A stretch of 64,000 bases of DNA from Lachnoclostridium edouardi (GTDB taxonomy: Bacteria; Bacillota; Clostridia; Lachnospirales; Lachnospiraceae): NCBI RefSeq assembly GCF_900240245.1, contig NZ_OESQ01000001.1:2600085-2664084 (forward strand), read 5' to 3'. Position 1 is the first letter of the stretch; each line of letters opens with the position of its first letter. The notes under the pieces were generated by a model. The model had not been told where the DNA came from. It did no database searches and worked only from the letters and a program-made list of their open reading frames with translations. The position numbers and the translations under genes were made by a program. This document shows positions 16,301 through 24,850 of the stretch, piece after piece.

Positions 16301-16522
16301 TTAACTAAATAGCCCCTCGATTTCCTGTGTGATTCGTGGGATGACGGTATCATTGAAAATAAGCGTCAATGCTGCCAGAAGCAGAGCGCCCAGCACGACC
16401 GCAATAATAATTTTTACAGCATCAGAGATATAAAAATCGCCGCGCTGATTAGAGACTGCCATCCAGGTACGATTTACCAGACGATGGAATTTGCTGCTAA
16501 GGGAACAAGTCATTTTTTTCAT
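16301..16522 (-). CDS. Flp-like small pilin (DUF6133-like), 73 aa
   Basis: A short protein with a basic N-terminal leader (to about residue 27), then RGDFYISDAVK and a hydrophobic helix IIIAVVLGALLLAALTLIF (residues 37-55) and a short polar end. This is the layout of type IVb (Flp/Tad) pilins, in which a prepilin peptidase cuts after a Gly. The expected Glu at +5 is not present; Asp stands at +6 counted from that Gly. It is the last gene of the Tad operon, after TadC, and is followed by a strong terminator. It is likely the major pilus subunit. AAGGAGG precedes the ATG. Confidence 0.65.
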   Translation of the reverse strand: MKKMTCSLSSKFHRLVNRTWMAVSNQRGDFYISDAVKIIIAVVLGALLLAALTLIFNDTVIPRITQEIEGLFS

Positions 16523-16573
16523 GAGAAACCTCCTTCAAAATTTAAGTAGTTGGATTATAAAGAAAGCCGCTGC

Positions 16574-17452
16574 TTAACCAAAGAATCCTCCCAGAGAGCT
16601 TAAAACCTCCGTACAGAGCACAACCAGATAAATAATCATAATGCAGATCAACATCATCATAGAGTAGCGCTGAATCTTCTTTGGTCGTTTTGCTGCTTCT
16701 TTTTTCAGGTTATTCTGTTCGATCTGACGCATATCGAAGCAGATCATTTTAAAGTACATCCGCTGGTCATCGCCGCGTAGGACTCCTATCAGCCCTCGGA
16801 TAACATCAGAGAGCATGGGACTTCCAATTCGGGTCTCAAATCGGATCAGGGCATTTTCATAGTTGCCAGTTTTCATATCGGCAATGGTCTGATCAAGCTC
16901 TGCGCCGAAATCCTTTCCTGCCACACGGCGGTAGGAGGTAAGGATTTTTAAAACATCTCTGTCATTTTCCAGGTTCTGCCCAATGGTAAGGGCAAAACGG
17001 GGGATTTCTGCCTCAATGAGTTTACGTCGGCGTTTGACAAAATCAAATGCGGCATAGTAGGAAGAAAACCATAAAGCCACAGAAAGACCGATGATAACAG
17101 GGACAAACAACGGCATGAAAAATACCATGGGAATTGCACACAAACCAACTGCTCCGCCGGTTACCCAGGCACGGGCAGTATAAACCTCTGGTGTTATAGA
17201 AAGCCCTGCAATCGTAAGGGATGCCTGCAGTTTATTGCGCTGCAGCTTGTCGAGCCGCAGGAAGTGGGCAATGAATGTTGCTATTTTTGTAATATAAACA
17301 TCCAGCAGCTTTTCACTTTTGGTACCCCGCTGTTTTCTTGCCAGCATCATCATTTTAGATGTCCTGCCGGTTGGAATGTCCACAAAGGCACAGCTTAGGT
17401 TATAAGCGGCAAAACCGAAAAGAATGATGGAAACCAGTGCTAGCAATGTCAT
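16574..17452 (-). CDS. tadC: TadC-like inner-membrane platform protein (GspF/T2SSF family), 292 aa
   Basis: Hydrophobic helices lie near residues 3-22, 105-140 (two) and at the C-terminus (SMMMLICIMIIYLVVLCTEVL). Between them is the T2SSF cytoplasmic domain with FALTIGQNLENDRDVLKILTS and GSPMLSDVIRGLIGVLRGDD. It follows tadB with a 4-base overlap, the usual tadABC order. TadB and TadC together form the membrane platform that couples the TadA ATPase to pilus assembly. ICE location is unusual for this family. Confidence 0.8.
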   Translation of the reverse strand: MTLLALVSIILFGFAAYNLSCAFVDIPTGRTSKMMMLARKQRGTKSEKLLDVYITKIATFIAHFLRLDKLQRNKLQASLTIAGLSITPEVYTARAWVTGGAVGLCAIPMVFFMPLFVPVIIGLSVALWFSSYYAAFDFVKRRRKLIEAEIPRFALTIGQNLENDRDVLKILTSYRRVAGKDFGAELDQTIADMKTGNYENALIRFETRIGSPMLSDVIRGLIGVLRGDDQRMYFKMICFDMRQIEQNNLKKEAAKRPKKIQRYSMMMLICIMIIYLVVLCTEVLSSLGGFFG

Positions 17453-18381
17453 GTACCGTCACCTCCATATTCAATCGGTTTGCTCAGTTTCATGATCTGT
17501 GTCAGCGAAAACAGAATGATGGCTGCACAGATTGCCAGAGCAATTTTGCCTGGCGTGGTGTAAATCAGGGTATGAAACCAGTCTTTGTTAAGGAAATACA
17601 GTAATGGTATGTTAGCAATCACCAGAAACATCATGGTAATTGCTTCCCGTCTCGGTCCCTGCATCATAGCCTCCAGCTCCGACTGCACGACCCTGACATC
17701 AGAAAATTTTTGTACGATGGTTGGCAGTGTGTTTTTCATGGAGCGGTCAGACTGACATTGAATGAGAATGTTTGCCCATTCATGAAATACCCTGTTGGGA
17801 ATCTTCATTTTCAGAGAGTTGATGGCGCTGGTGGTATTGGCATTGATAAGTTCGCTCTCATAAACGAATGCTTCAAACCCTGCTTTGACCGGTTCATTGA
17901 TGTAGGGCAGGTTTTCTCTCACAGAGCGGATCAAGTCCTCTGTCCGCAGATAGGAGGTCGTAATGATGGAGATTGCGGTTTCCAGTTCTTCGTTCAGATG
18001 CTTTTTATAGCTGGCTGCTGTACTTCGGAGGTACCAAATGGGAATCAGAGAAAATCCCAGTCCCAATATGGGAACCATATATACATTGTTGATTAAAAGC
18101 GCCAAAACAGCACCTACAGCAAACAGAATCAAGGTCAGACGGGTAATGGCTTCGTACCGGTCAGCTCGCCCAGTGTCCTTTAAAATCTGTTTGATCTCGT
18201 AGTCCTGGTTGAAGAATCCTTTTGCCGGCGTTCCCATTAGGACATTCAGCTCGTCCGTCAGAGTAGCGGTCTTTCTCTGGGAACGGAAAATGACATCTGA
18301 TAAATCCTTGGGTTTCACGCCAAACAGTGCAAAAAGACCAGCACTGAGTAAAGAAAAGCAGATGATATAAATCCAATGCAA
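17449..18381 (-). CDS. tadB: TadB-like inner-membrane platform protein, 310 aa
   Basis: A hydrophobic N-terminus (WIYIICFSLLSAGLFALFG), a pair of helices near residues 82-118 (LILFAVGAVLALLINNVYMV; ILGLGFSLIPIWYL) and two at the C-terminus frame the T2SSF domain, with TAISIITTSYLRTEDLIRSV and the later FHEWANILIQCQSDRSM. Its start directly abuts the tadA stop (one base apart), so translation is coupled. It is the partner of TadC in the pilus assembly platform. Confidence 0.8.
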   Translation of the reverse strand: MHWIYIICFSLLSAGLFALFGVKPKDLSDVIFRSQRKTATLTDELNVLMGTPAKGFFNQDYEIKQILKDTGRADRYEAITRLTLILFAVGAVLALLINNVYMVPILGLGFSLIPIWYLRSTAASYKKHLNEELETAISIITTSYLRTEDLIRSVRENLPYINEPVKAGFEAFVYESELINANTTSAINSLKMKIPNRVFHEWANILIQCQSDRSMKNTLPTIVQKFSDVRVVQSELEAMMQGPRREAITMMFLVIANIPLLYFLNKDWFHTLIYTTPGKIALAICAAIILFSLTQIMKLSKPIEYGGDGT

Positions 18382-19752
18382 CTAATACGCCTCCTTTCCC
18401 ATGAACTCTTCCAATTCCTTATGAGAAATTCCATTGTCCAGCAGCCGCTTTTTTAAGGCATCGGAAATTTGTCCGGATCTGCTGTGATGACCGATTACAT
18501 GGATTTCGCCATTAGCATCTGTCACATTGTCAACCACTTCATATTTGTATAGAGAGCGGTAGAGCAGATGACCGTCCTGATAGTCTTCTCCTTCGATAAT
18601 CTCCATAATTTTTCGGGAGCGGTCTTCCAGCTGTTTGGTAAAGACTACCACCGGATAAGCCTCCACCATGATCTGCATCAGGATGGAATCATCCATGTTA
18701 TATTTTCTTTTGGCAAGTGTCATCATTCTGCGGTAAGTGCTGTCGCAGGAGTTGGAGTGGATAGTCGTACAGACTGTATGACCGGTACGGGAACTTTCTG
18801 CCGCAGATAAGCTTTCTGCCGCGGAGCGCATTTCACCAACACCGATCACATCTGGATGCTTTCTGAGGACACGCTCTAAGAGAAAGTCCTGATTGATATT
18901 CATGGACGGATTTTCATGGGGACGTGTCAGCAGATGGACGACGGAATTCAGAATATTGCCGTTTTCATCCCGTTTAATCAGGTCAAATTCCCGGCTTCCT
19001 TCTTCAATGGTAATCAGGCGGCGGTTGTTGGGAACATTGGATAATAACCAGGCCATGATGGTTGTTTTGCCGGAACCGGTAGAGCCGGCGATACAGACAG
19101 ATACGCCATAACGGATACATGCAGTAAGAAAATGAAGCATCTCCGCTGTGGCGCTTCCGGAATTTAACAGCTTCTGCTCGGATACGGTCTGTTGATTTAC
19201 AATGCGGATAGAGGCGTTTATCCCCACATCCGGATCAACAATGGGTGTCTTATCCACAGAGATACGGATATTCTTGTCCAAAAAACCAATGACTGAAGGC
19301 ATGGTATCATCGATTACCATACCGCAGGCATTTAACATCCGGCGCACCACATCAATGGCGTGCTGGGGAGAAGAAAATTTGTCCGGAATTTTAATGCTGC
19401 GCCCACTGTTCATGATTACTTCAATGTCATTGTAGGCATTGATGTTTACCTCCTCAACACCGGGCTTATAGATCCATTTTTTCAAAAACGAATAGCCTGC
19501 CATATCCTCATAGAGTCTGGCACATAGTTCTTCCGTCGTGAATCCGTCAATGGCATATTTACGTTTGACGAGATACTGGATCATCAGTTCTTTCAGAACC
19601 GCCGCCGCACGCAGCGTATTGCCTTCGCCGGCTTCTGCAATGGTAGAAGCATGGTTTTCAGAAAAATACCGCTGCACATCCTCCAGTACCTTTTCATAAG
19701 TAAGTCCTTCACTGGCGGCAGGGGTAAAGAAAATATCATTCAAATTGTTCAT
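18382..19752 (-). CDS. tadA: TadA/CpaF pilus assembly ATPase, 456 aa
   Basis: A type II/IV secretion ATPase of the CpaF subfamily. Walker A is GSTGSGKTT near residue 225, the Asp box region LITIEEGSREFDLI near 250, and Walker B is around VIGVGEMRSAAE near 305. A downstream His box is TVCTTIHSNS. The N-terminal part has the CpaF-typical ERVLED-like helix and GVEEVNINAYNDIEVIMNSG. It powers Tad pilus assembly in the cytoplasm. GGGAGG lies 6 bases before ATG 19752, which overlaps the end of the upstream CpaE-like gene; frame starts further upstream lack such a site. Confidence 0.9.
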   Translation of the reverse strand: MNNLNDIFFTPAASEGLTYEKVLEDVQRYFSENHASTIAEAGEGNTLRAAAVLKELMIQYLVKRKYAIDGFTTEELCARLYEDMAGYSFLKKWIYKPGVEEVNINAYNDIEVIMNSGRSIKIPDKFSSPQHAIDVVRRMLNACGMVIDDTMPSVIGFLDKNIRISVDKTPIVDPDVGINASIRIVNQQTVSEQKLLNSGSATAEMLHFLTACIRYGVSVCIAGSTGSGKTTIMAWLLSNVPNNRRLITIEEGSREFDLIKRDENGNILNSVVHLLTRPHENPSMNINQDFLLERVLRKHPDVIGVGEMRSAAESLSAAESSRTGHTVCTTIHSNSCDSTYRRMMTLAKRKYNMDDSILMQIMVEAYPVVVFTKQLEDRSRKIMEIIEGEDYQDGHLLYRSLYKYEVVDNVTDANGEIHVIGHHSRSGQISDALKKRLLDNGISHKELEEFMGKEAY

Positions 19753-20530
19753 GCTCATCCTCCCTGCAGATGTTTTCTTCCTGCTGATCGGCAAGTTCCA
19801 TTTGCTCCAGAACTTCCAGTATCTTATTTAAAGATGCGGTATACTTGGAATTGCAGTATTTGATTGCCTGGAACATGCCGCCTTCTGTGGCACAGCGGTC
19901 GATTTCCTTTCCATAGGGCAGCAGACCGTCAAAACCGCCTATCAGGTATCCCATTTCATCAAATGCGTGAAAGGGGCGTGCCATGCCGGCGAAGGTCATA
20001 TGATCGCTGTATCGGAAGCGTTTGTCTTGAAGTAGCGGCTCGTGTGCTTTTAAATAGTTGATTCCTTTCAAATCTGGAGTCAGAAGACGGATAATCAGGT
20101 CGCCGGATTCAATGGATGCTGGTGTAAATACATTGGTCATATTGGGACCGCAGTCCAGAATCACAAAATCTACCAACTTTGCTGCTGCGGTAATCAGTTG
20201 CAGAACCATCTGATAATTGACTTCCGGATAGCTCAAGGGATTCTCGCCGGCGCAGTATCCCATGAGACCAATAAATGGATATTTTTTTAATACTGTTACA
20301 TGACTGGCAACCAGAGAAGTATCAATTTCCACACTGCTGAGTACCTGTCCAATGGATGCACTGGCTTCAACAATCTGATCCGGCAGCCAGACCGGAAGCA
20401 TAGGCGTGCTGATTTCGCCACTGATAAGAATAGCCTTCCTTTTGTCACGGGTCAGGGCTTTTGCAAGGATACAGCAGAACATGGACTTTCCGCTTCCAGG
20501 GCTGCCCCAGACGGTAATGATTTTCGCCAT
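19736..20530 (-). CDS. CpaE/TadZ-like P-loop ATPase, 264 aa
   Basis: A ParA/MinD-type deviant P-loop opens the protein: WGSPGSGKS at residues 8-16. A Walker B-like strand (VDFVILDCGPNMTN, around 140) follows, and later MAKI-type Rossmann strands. TadZ/CpaE proteins position the Tad machine at the membrane; this copy lacks the N-terminal receiver-like domain of CpaE. It lies between cpaB and tadA, the normal Tad gene order. GGAGG precedes the ATG. Confidence 0.8.
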   Translation of the reverse strand: MAKIITVWGSPGSGKSMFCCILAKALTRDKRKAILISGEISTPMLPVWLPDQIVEASASIGQVLSSVEIDTSLVASHVTVLKKYPFIGLMGYCAGENPLSYPEVNYQMVLQLITAAAKLVDFVILDCGPNMTNVFTPASIESGDLIIRLLTPDLKGINYLKAHEPLLQDKRFRYSDHMTFAGMARPFHAFDEMGYLIGGFDGLLPYGKEIDRCATEGGMFQAIKYCNSKYTASLNKILEVLEQMELADQQEENICREDEHEQFE

Positions 20531-20551
20531 ATGAAATCCTCCTTTCCAATG

Positions 20552-21391
20552 TTATGGTGCGGCTGTTTCTGTTTCAGCAGGGGATAGGTTCTCGGTTTCA
20601 AGGGTTTCGTCAGACTTTTCAGCGGATTCTTCCTGAGAGGACTCCATAGAGGCTTCCGCAGGTTCCAGGGTTTCTGGAAAATAGATTTCCTGAAGGGCAA
20701 GATCCTGCTCTGCCAGAAGTTCCTCTGCTAACTGGTCATTGTTGCGGGAAATCAGCGCTACATGGGCGACACCATCGTTTTCCAGTGCGGTAATAATTTT
20801 TGCCTGTTCCGGACTTGCCAGAACGGTAATGGTTGCAGACTGTTGTTTTTCTTCCTCTTCGGTCAGTTCTTTTGAGTTGTCCACATTGACTCCTTTGGAA
20901 TCGGTAACAGAAAGAACTTTTACGAAGCGTAGCTCCGGTACCTCCTCCGCTGTATCAAGAAAATGGTAGATACGGATGATGTCATTTGGCTGAAGCTTAT
21001 CGGAAAGACCGGAGGCCAGGGTTTTGACTGTCAGAGAGATGGCAGTTTTTCCAGACGGAATACTGTTTAGTATGACATCCGAGGAAACGGGAGTCATGCT
21101 GATCTTAGACGTCAGGATATAATCCCCTTCCGCCAGATCTGCAGTAGCATAAAGCCCTTTTACATCTTCTATGGATCGGGCGATATTTGGGGGAAGGTTA
21201 TAGCTTCCTACTTCTACGACTTCCAAACGGTCAGCGGTCAGCTGTTCCCCTCGTAAAATGGCTTCTTTTATCCGGACGATTTCAGTTTTTCCGTTGGTCT
21301 GCCGGGCGATGGTCGGCAGGGCGACAAAGGCAATGACGGCTGATAAAAGAAGGCTCAGTATGCCAAAAAGAAAACGGTTATTCAGTTTCAT
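20552..21391 (-). CDS. cpaB: CpaB/RcpC-like SAF-domain pilus protein, 279 aa
   Basis: One N-terminal membrane helix (FLFGILSLLLSAVIAFVALP, residues 8-27) anchors an extracytoplasmic protein. A SAF domain follows (VRIKEAILRGEQLTADRLE, residues 40-60; LAEGDYILTSKIS near 92-104), then a second beta domain with SGKTAISLTVKTLASGLSDKLQPNDIIRIY. The C-terminal 40 residues are Glu/Ser/Thr-rich and probably extended. CpaB/RcpC is a standard Tad component; in Gram-positives no secretin partner exists. AGGAG lies upstream of the ATG. Confidence 0.8.
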   Translation of the reverse strand: MKLNNRFLFGILSLLLSAVIAFVALPTIARQTNGKTEIVRIKEAILRGEQLTADRLEVVEVGSYNLPPNIARSIEDVKGLYATADLAEGDYILTSKISMTPVSSDVILNSIPSGKTAISLTVKTLASGLSDKLQPNDIIRIYHFLDTAEEVPELRFVKVLSVTDSKGVNVDNSKELTEEEEKQQSATITVLASPEQAKIITALENDGVAHVALISRNNDQLAEELLAEQDLALQEIYFPETLEPAEASMESSQEESAEKSDETLETENLSPAETETAAP

Positions 21392-21403
21392 GTGGTCATT
21401 CTC

Positions 21404-21901
21404 CTATCTGATAAAAGTATTCATGGTAATGAGAAGGCTTCCCATTGCAAGAAATGGCACAAATGGAAGGAAAACAGGTTCTTTCAGATGTTTCCGGTAA
21501 AACAGGAACACTGCAAGAATGGAGAGGGCAGAGGCGGCAAGAAGCAGGGCGATCATTCGTGTGGGACCATAAATGAATCCCATGATTGCCGCCAGTTTTA
21601 TGTCGCCGCCGCCGATTCCTCTGGCATCTTCTGAACACAGGGAAGCAGACAAAAGGATTAAAAATCCGATAGCGGCACCCATTACAGAAGAAAGACTATA
21701 TAAAAACCAGATGGGCCATCCCGTAAAGGGCCAGGCATGCACAAAAGGAGCGGGAAGTGCAGCCAGACAAAAAAAGGCGAGAGCCCTGTCAGGCACCCGC
21801 CGTTTTTCCAAATCATATGCGGCAAATCCAGCGATGCCGCAAAGGATGAAAGTTTCATACAAAGATATTACAGTATTATTCACGATTCGTATACCAGTCA
21901 T
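21404..21901 (-). CDS. Prepilin peptidase, TadV/CpaA type (A24 family)
   Basis: A membrane aspartyl protease with both catalytic aspartates in context: YDLEKRRVPD near residue 30 and the GxGD motif in GGGDIKLAAIMGF near residue 105. About five to six hydrophobic helices are present, and there is no N-terminal methylase domain, as usual for TadV/CpaA. The start is uncertain: ATG 21901 is taken, ATG 21934 and GTG 21883 are alternatives. All but GTG 21883 clearly overlap the upstream gene's end (21876). It should process the Flp-like and TadE-like subunits of this operon, making the pilus locus self-sufficient. Confidence 0.85.
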   Translation of the reverse strand: MTGIRIVNNTVISLYETFILCGIAGFAAYDLEKRRVPDRALAFFCLAALPAPFVHAWPFTGWPIWFLYSLSSVMGAAIGFLILLSASLCSEDARGIGGGDIKLAAIMGFIYGPTRMIALLLAASALSILAVFLFYRKHLKEPVFLPFVPFLAMGSLLITMNTFIR

Positions 21902-23573
21902 CGAATACACTTTGATGGATGGATACATAGTCATTCAGATTGACAGACAGCATGCCATCCGGTGTCCATGCATCCCATACCTGAGTGTATACCACGAAGC
22001 GGGTATTATCTGGAAACCATATGGGGGTGAAATGAACATTCCGGTTATAAGTGGAGTATTCGTTTGGCTGAAAGGTAAATTTTGCACTGCGTCCGCTGGA
22101 AACGCGCTGCAAAAGCCGTAAATAGGTTTCATACTGGAATTCCGGAAAAACAGCGAACGCTGTTTGTGGATTCGTATAGTGACCGGAGGGTGAACTTGTG
22201 GACAGCACAGCGCGTACATCTGTTTTAACTCCATAACCGCTCTTCATATCCTTACCTTCAGCAGTAGGTACAATGTCATCCGGCATCAGCGTCATGCTTC
22301 CGGAAATAGAAGCGGAGTATCCATTGTACTCATACTCCCAGTATCCATTATCAACCCAGTGCCCCTCATCGTCCCCATGGTCACACCATTCCCAGACAGG
22401 AACCCAGTAGCAGCTCCATACCCCCCAGTTGGCGGTAAGCTTCTGAGGATTGGAAGGAAGGGAGGGAACGGTATAACCAGGACTGGTATCTGTTGCCAGC
22501 GGATCGGGCGGTGGATTTTCGTTCAGATCCACAATTTTTGCTGTCAGGGAATCCTGTACTGTAGTGGCTCTCCGGACGGAAACAGAGATCGTGATGGTCT
22601 GCGGGGTGCTGGGGGTATGCCATTTGACCCACACTACCTGAGAATCCCCTTCCGGAATCACAATGTCATTCACTCTGTAAGTACGTCCCATGATGCGAAA
22701 AGTTACTGAGGCGGGATTATCCGGTGTCAGGTCACGATCCGTCCGCAGGGTAACGGCAGTAATAACATCTGTATCTACCCGATATTCCACATCGGGGGCT
22801 TCAAAATCTTCTGGCTGTTCAGGAAGGTTATCAAACCAGACGATGCCAATCCCCAGGGTATTGATAATGTCGGCATTGGACTGGATTCCAGAGCGCGGAC
22901 CGGTCCATGCAGAAAAACCAAGGTCGCTGTATTCCAGAAACAGGGCAAGCGGAAGGTTCTGGAACGCTACAGTAGGGAGCATGCTACGCAGGCTGCCGCC
23001 GGATAGCTGGTCGTAAAGAGCAGCTTCCGTAGCAGTGAAGCAGTAATATTGTCCATTAAATGTAACATAGGCAATGGGTTCCAGAAGGATCTTGTATTCG
23101 CCGGAGAGCATCTTTTCATAGCTGGCTCCGGTTGCGTCTGCCACCATCATACAGGCGTATTCCGAGCAGAAGTACCGTTTGATGACCTCAATATCAGCAG
23201 GTTTGCTTCGGCTGGTTATGATGGGTGGCATGGAATAAGCCGGCTGTATGCAGTTGTATGCAGCTCCGGACTGCAAGGCCAGAGCTGTGCCGTTTCGGTA
23301 TTGGATTTTGTTGTTTTTTCCGAAATGAAGGACAGTTGCCGGCTGTGCCCGATTGGCAAAATCTACGATAGAGCCGACAGAAGCTCCTGATTCTGCCTGG
23401 ACAACGGTAACCCGGACGCCATCATTTCCTGTAGACCAGAAGTTGGTTGAGGTTCCCTGCCCCATACCTCCTCCGCCGCCGTCCATATTTCCTTCTCCTG
23501 CTGCAAAGACGGAAAAAGAAGATATACACAGCAGAAAGACAATGGTGCTAAGGAGGGAGAGAAATCGTTTCAA
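21876..23573 (-). CDS. Large secreted protein of the Tad locus, putative pilus-associated adhesin, 565 aa
   Basis: A signal peptide (MKRFLSLLSTIVFLLCISSFSVFAAG) with a likely cut after AAG or FAA is followed by a Gly-rich segment (GGGGGMGQG). Beta-rich sequence then runs to the end, with Trp/Tyr-rich patches (WGVWSCYWVPVWEWC; GYWEYEYNGYSAS) and an Ig-like middle region (VTFRIMGRTYRVNDIVIPEG). No LPXTG sorting signal or C-terminal membrane helix is seen, so it is probably held by the pilus or the cell wall. The start is TTG 23573 with GGAG upstream. Position within the Tad operon suggests a tip or surface adhesin that could grip recipient cells; this is inference. The family is not recognised. 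Confidence 0.65.
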   Translation of the reverse strand: MKRFLSLLSTIVFLLCISSFSVFAAGEGNMDGGGGGMGQGTSTNFWSTGNDGVRVTVVQAESGASVGSIVDFANRAQPATVLHFGKNNKIQYRNGTALALQSGAAYNCIQPAYSMPPIITSRSKPADIEVIKRYFCSEYACMMVADATGASYEKMLSGEYKILLEPIAYVTFNGQYYCFTATEAALYDQLSGGSLRSMLPTVAFQNLPLALFLEYSDLGFSAWTGPRSGIQSNADIINTLGIGIVWFDNLPEQPEDFEAPDVEYRVDTDVITAVTLRTDRDLTPDNPASVTFRIMGRTYRVNDIVIPEGDSQVVWVKWHTPSTPQTITISVSVRRATTVQDSLTAKIVDLNENPPPDPLATDTSPGYTVPSLPSNPQKLTANWGVWSCYWVPVWEWCDHGDDEGHWVDNGYWEYEYNGYSASISGSMTLMPDDIVPTAEGKDMKSGYGVKTDVRAVLSTSSPSGHYTNPQTAFAVFPEFQYETYLRLLQRVSSGRSAKFTFQPNEYSTYNRNVHFTPIWFPDNTRFVVYTQVWDAWTPDGMLSVNLNDYVSIHQSVFDDWYTNRE

Positions 23574-23618
23574 AGTGTATCACGCTCCATTCTGTAATGT
23601 AATTGGAATCCAGAAAAA

Positions 23619-23643
23619 AGCCGCCACTGTAAAGTGACGACTT
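23619..23643 (-). terminator. Internal intrinsic terminator in the Tad operon
   Basis: On the leftward strand AAGTCGTCACT and AGTGGCGGCTT pair with two G-U pairs around a TTAC loop, followed by TTTTTT. It lies between the 193-aa membrane-anchored protein gene and the gene for the large secreted protein. It should reduce or control expression of the downstream genes. Confidence 0.75.
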
Positions 23644-23675
23644 TCCATTTTTCTGGATTCTGTTGTAAAGGGATA

Positions 23676-24257
23676 TCAGTTTCCCATGTTTCCCACCATT
23701 TTATTGGGATCGCCATCGCTGTCCATGGTGGACTGATTTACCTGACCAGGGACTACCCAGCCGAATACGGGATCATAAATGGCTCCGTCTTTATTGGTAT
23801 CACCTGCTACTGGTTCGTTATTGGCAGAGGTTTCGGGTTCAGGGGAAGTGACTTCGGGGGCAGGATTGACCGGATGTTCCGGTCCTGCATCTTCCAGAAG
23901 AGTTTTTCCTTCTGGTGGGGCAGGAGGTGTTTCTGCTGGTGTTTCTGTCGGAGTGAAATCAATGGAGACTTCACTCTCAGATACTTCGGACACAACTGGA
24001 TATGTATCTAGGGATTCCTGCACATCCGAATCCTTTGGCGGAACATAAGCTTCCAAGTTTTCTGTTTCTTCCATATGGCTTTCAGAAGCTCCCTGGTTTT
24101 CCTTCCAGTCCTGAGATTGGACAACGCTGGGTGTTTCTTCTGGCTGAAAGGCAGCAGTTTGGTCTCTGCTCACATACCAGCAGGCGATAAGGATGCCAAT
24201 GCAGAAAAGTGTAAGTGTGGAAACCAGAAATCCTCTTGATTTAAAAAATTTTTTCAT
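23676..24257 (-). CDS. Membrane-anchored Pro/Glu-rich protein of the Tad locus, 193 aa
   Basis: A basic N-terminus (MKKFFKSRG) and one hydrophobic helix (FLVSTLTLFCIGILIACWYV, residues 10-29) give a single-pass anchor with the rest outside. The outer part is Pro-, Glu-, Ser- and Thr-rich (for example PTETPAETPPAPPEG) and looks like an extended stalk across the wall. The last 40 residues are more ordered (GAIYDPVFGWVVPGQVNQS). The start is uncertain: ATG 24257 has AAGGAG 12 bases upstream, ATG 24269 is too close to that site. It is likely a pilus accessory or scaffold; the function is unknown. Confidence 0.6.
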   Translation of the reverse strand: MKKFFKSRGFLVSTLTLFCIGILIACWYVSRDQTAAFQPEETPSVVQSQDWKENQGASESHMEETENLEAYVPPKDSDVQESLDTYPVVSEVSESEVSIDFTPTETPAETPPAPPEGKTLLEDAGPEHPVNPAPEVTSPEPETSANNEPVAGDTNKDGAIYDPVFGWVVPGQVNQSTMDSDGDPNKMVGNMGN

Positions 24258-24341
24258 GAATTGTTTCATCTCCTTTTTTCTGTTTATAGTTTCTTTACGC
24301 TTAAAGAAGCCTGTTTTCAACAAAATGCTTTGTGCGGCAGG

Positions 24342-24842
24342 TCAGAATTTGGTGTTGTGGTAACCGGTCAGTTCAATTTGCTGTGTGATAGTGGGATAAT
24401 AGCGGCCAAACATAAAGACATAGAATTCAGCATCACAGGAAAAAACATATTCCACCCTATCCCCATCCACATGAAAATCCAGGCTGATGTTGCGGATCTG
24501 ATAGTCTTCTGTTGAGAGGGGGAGTTTTTCTGCCAGACCTTCTGTAACCATATCTTCCAGCATGTCTGTGTAGGAACTGTCGGAATAGAGCGTGTTTAAA
24601 TATTCGCTGAAATTAGTTTCTCTCTGGGAACGGAAGGTATCAGCATAAATACTGGCGCTTAAATTGTTTAATTCCATTTTTGCACCATTTCGGATATTGA
24701 TGCATGTAATCCGGACAGAAGCATAAGTCAGTAAAAAGGAAATCAGCATTACAACACCTGCTACAAAAAAACAGGTAAAGATGGAAATATCTCCTCTGTC
24801 ATTACTGATTTTTTTCCGGATTGTTGGATAAATCTGTTTCAT
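24342..24842 (-). CDS. TadE-like pseudopilin, 166 aa
   Basis: A short basic leader (MKQIYPTIRKKISNDRG) is followed by DISIF and a hydrophobic helix (FVAGVVMLISFLLTYASV, about residues 24-42). The extracytoplasmic remainder contains the helix and beta pattern of TadE/TadF minor pilins. The Gly-Asp junction resembles the same point in the other two pilin-like proteins of the locus. GAGGTGG precedes ATG 24842. It is probably a minor pilin cleaved by the prepilin peptidase encoded in the operon. Confidence 0.65.
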   Translation of the reverse strand: MKQIYPTIRKKISNDRGDISIFTCFFVAGVVMLISFLLTYASVRITCINIRNGAKMELNNLSASIYADTFRSQRETNFSEYLNTLYSDSSYTDMLEDMVTEGLAEKLPLSTEDYQIRNISLDFHVDGDRVEYVFSCDAEFYVFMFGRYYPTITQQIELTGYHNTKF

Positions 24843-24850
24843 TGTCCACC

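Noticed and set aside
21573..22121. 182-aa rightward frame opposite the prepilin peptidase and secreted-protein genes
   Set aside because: It runs antisense to two well-supported genes and has no domain; other long antisense frames (17710-18096, 28050-28418, 34204-34617) were rejected for the same reason.
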